Under the pieces are notes generated by a model. It worked only from the letters and a program-made list of their open reading frames with translations, had not been told where the DNA came from and made no database searches. From JBKBII01 sp046299415 (GTDB taxonomy: Bacteria; Pseudomonadota; Gammaproteobacteria; Ectothiorhodospirales; Ectothiorhodospiraceae): DNA of 64,000 nucleotides. Every line of letters begins with the position of its first letter. The first letter of the stretch is position 1. The translations under genes were made by a program, and so were the position numbers. Location: positions 248,001 through 312,000 of the forward strand of contig JBKBII010000001.1 of the NCBI GenBank assembly GCA_046299415.1, read 5' to 3'. Below, in pieces: positions 63,119 through 64,000 of this stretch.

Positions 63119-63277
63119 ATATTGGATTCGCTTGAATTAGACAGATACCCGTTGAGCGCAGTGTCGATCGAATTCTGGGTTGCGGTTCGTGCAGACGCTC
63201 AAAGTTGAGGATTTAAAGGTCCTCACGTCTGTGCCGATTCGGGTTGTGAGCCGCTCGTGTTATTGCGAACGGCTTTT
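63119..63277 (+). ncRNA. Candidate small RNA transcript (unclassified)
   Basis: A promoter-like TTGGTT (63082-63087), 18-bp spacer, TATATT (63106-63111) is overlapped by a CATAAT-CTAT-ATTATG palindrome (63099-63114). Downstream are hairpin TGAGGA/TCCTCA (63206-63225) and a terminator-like AGCCGCTCG/CGAACGGCT (63249-63274, one mismatch) followed by TTT. It matches no RNA family I can name. Confidence 0.3.
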
Positions 63278-63400
63278 AAACGATTTGCGTCGGGTCGGTG
63301 TCTGCGTCACTTCACGTTGCGTGCGCTTTGCGCCTTGAGACGTTCCGCTTTTGCGCAACGCTTGGGCCATGTTCCTGTGTGTCAGTGGAAATTCTTTGGA

Positions 63401-64000
63401 TTAGGATGGTGACGGCTCGAGGATCACGCTGCGTCCACCGAGATAGGCGCTAAGAACGCGGGGAACGCGAACCGAACCGTCGGCGTTTTGGTGGTTTTCG
63501 AGAAGTGCCACGAGACAGCGACCGACAGCCAGCCCCGATCCGTTGATGGTGTGCACGAACTCGGGTTTGGCTGCCGTTTCGGGGCGAAAGCGCGCTTTCA
63601 TGCGTCGCGCCTGAAAGTCGCCAAAATGCGAACAGGAGGATATTTCGCGATACGCGGATTGTCCCGGCAACCAGACTTCGAGATCGTAGGTCCGGCGACT
63701 TGCGAATCCAAGGTCGCCGGCACATAAATCGACTACGCGATATGGAAGCTCAAGCGCTTGGAGGATGGATTCGGCGTGATTCCGGAGTTCGATGAGCGCT
63801 GATTCGGCCTGTTCCGGGTGAACGATTTGGACGAGTTCGACCTTGTCGAATTGATGTTGGCGGATCAAGCCGCGAACGTCTCGGCCATGACTCCCCGCTT
63901 CCGACCTAAAGCAAGGCGTGTGGGCGACGAACTTCAATGGGAGCTCAGTGGCGTCGAGGATGGAGTCCGCGACGAGGTTGGTCACCGGAACCTCTGCCGT
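63401..64000 (-). CDS. serS: Serine--tRNA ligase, 5'-truncated by window edge
   Basis: Charges tRNA-Ser (and tRNA-Sec where present). About the last 199 codons are visible, read leftwards; the N-terminal half lies beyond the window. The frame is open to the edge, beginning TAEVPVTNLVAD, the class II motif region. FVAHTPCFRSEAGSHGRDVRGLIRQHQF contains motif 2, YDLEVWLPGQSAYREISSCSHFGDFQARR follows, and HTINGSGLAVGRCLVALLENHQ contains motif 3. The ending VPRVLSAYLGG is typical. Confidence 0.97.
   Translation of the reverse strand, partial: TAEVPVTNLVADSILDATELPLKFVAHTPCFRSEAGSHGRDVRGLIRQHQFDKVELVQIVHPEQAESALIELRNHAESILQALELPYRVVDLCAGDLGFASRRTYDLEVWLPGQSAYREISSCSHFGDFQARRMKARFRPETAAKPEFVHTINGSGLAVGRCLVALLENHQNADGSVRVPRVLSAYLGGRSVILEPSPS

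Larger units (their letters stand above)
62670..63400. other. Convergent intergenic region with a candidate small RNA unit
   Basis: About 730 bases. The first part contains the hairpin above. From about 63080 a promoter-like patch is followed by two hairpins, the second with a short T-run (separate entry). No protein-coding gene recognised. Confidence 0.5.

Overview
The window is chromosomal DNA of a gammaproteobacterium, probably a little-studied lineage near the Chromatiales or Ectothiorhodospiraceae; the genus cannot be fixed from sequence alone. The evidence is gene order and motifs: pyrG-kdsA-eno-ftsB-ispD-ispF, yciI/yciO-trpS-scpA-scpB-rluB, prfB (with its programmed frameshift)-lysS, minCDE, a CioAB-type bd oxidase, and a LexA box of the CTGT-N8-ACAG gammaproteobacterial type. 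GC content looks high-50s percent. I see no phage, insertion sequence, CRISPR array or plasmid gene, and no rRNA. There is one tRNA, Thr(TGT).

Layout. 1-9.2 kb (+): the 3' part of alaS overlapping pyrG, then kdsA, eno, ftsB, ispD and ispF (translation, nucleotides, LPS sugar, glycolysis, division, isoprenoids). 9.3-13.8 kb (-): an SOS operon lexA-imuA-imuB with an operator directly ahead of lexA. 14.2-17.1 kb (-): two tiny membrane proteins and a NodI/NodJ-like ABC exporter. 17.4-23.3 kb (+): HerA-like ATPase, 3-hydroxyisobutyrate-dehydrogenase-family reductase, ComEA-like HhH protein, galU and a membrane-anchored alpha/beta hydrolase. 23.9-25.8 kb: tRNA-Thr (-) and a stomatin/NfeD pair (+). 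26.0-32.3 kb (-): cioAB, a PpiC lipoprotein, a YciI protein and an O6-alkylguanine-DNA alkyltransferase. 32.4-43.3 kb (+): yciO, a site-2 protease with a coupled large membrane protein, trpS-scpA, scpB, moaB (on -) and rluB. 43.4-48.7 kb (+): a PsiE-like protein coupled to an unknown 500-residue protein, then prfB-lysS. 49.2-52.7 kb (-): a Blc-type lipocalin and a DUF1631 protein. 53.3-55.3 kb (+): a CFA-synthase-like methyltransferase coupled to a DUF1295 protein. 56.4-60.2 kb (+): minCDE with a coupled unknown membrane protein, then PilZ. 61.3-62.7 kb (+): a KamA-family radical SAM protein. 63.4 kb to the edge (-): serS.

Two window-wide traits stand out. By my annotation about 22-23% of the window is non-coding, high for a bacterium, and these gaps carry several short tandem duplications. 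In addition, many housekeeping proteins (IspD, ImuB, LexA, MinC, the alkyltransferase, the lipoproteins) have extra hydrophilic insertions or long N-terminal extensions. The most interesting leads are: three functionally blank proteins translationally coupled to known membrane or division genes (site-2 protease, MinE, PsiE); an Fe-S-type cysteine motif in TrpRS; a greatly enlarged ImuB without an adjacent dnaE2; a perfect 15-bp inverted repeat at 60261-60306; and a candidate small RNA unit at about 63.1-63.3 kb.
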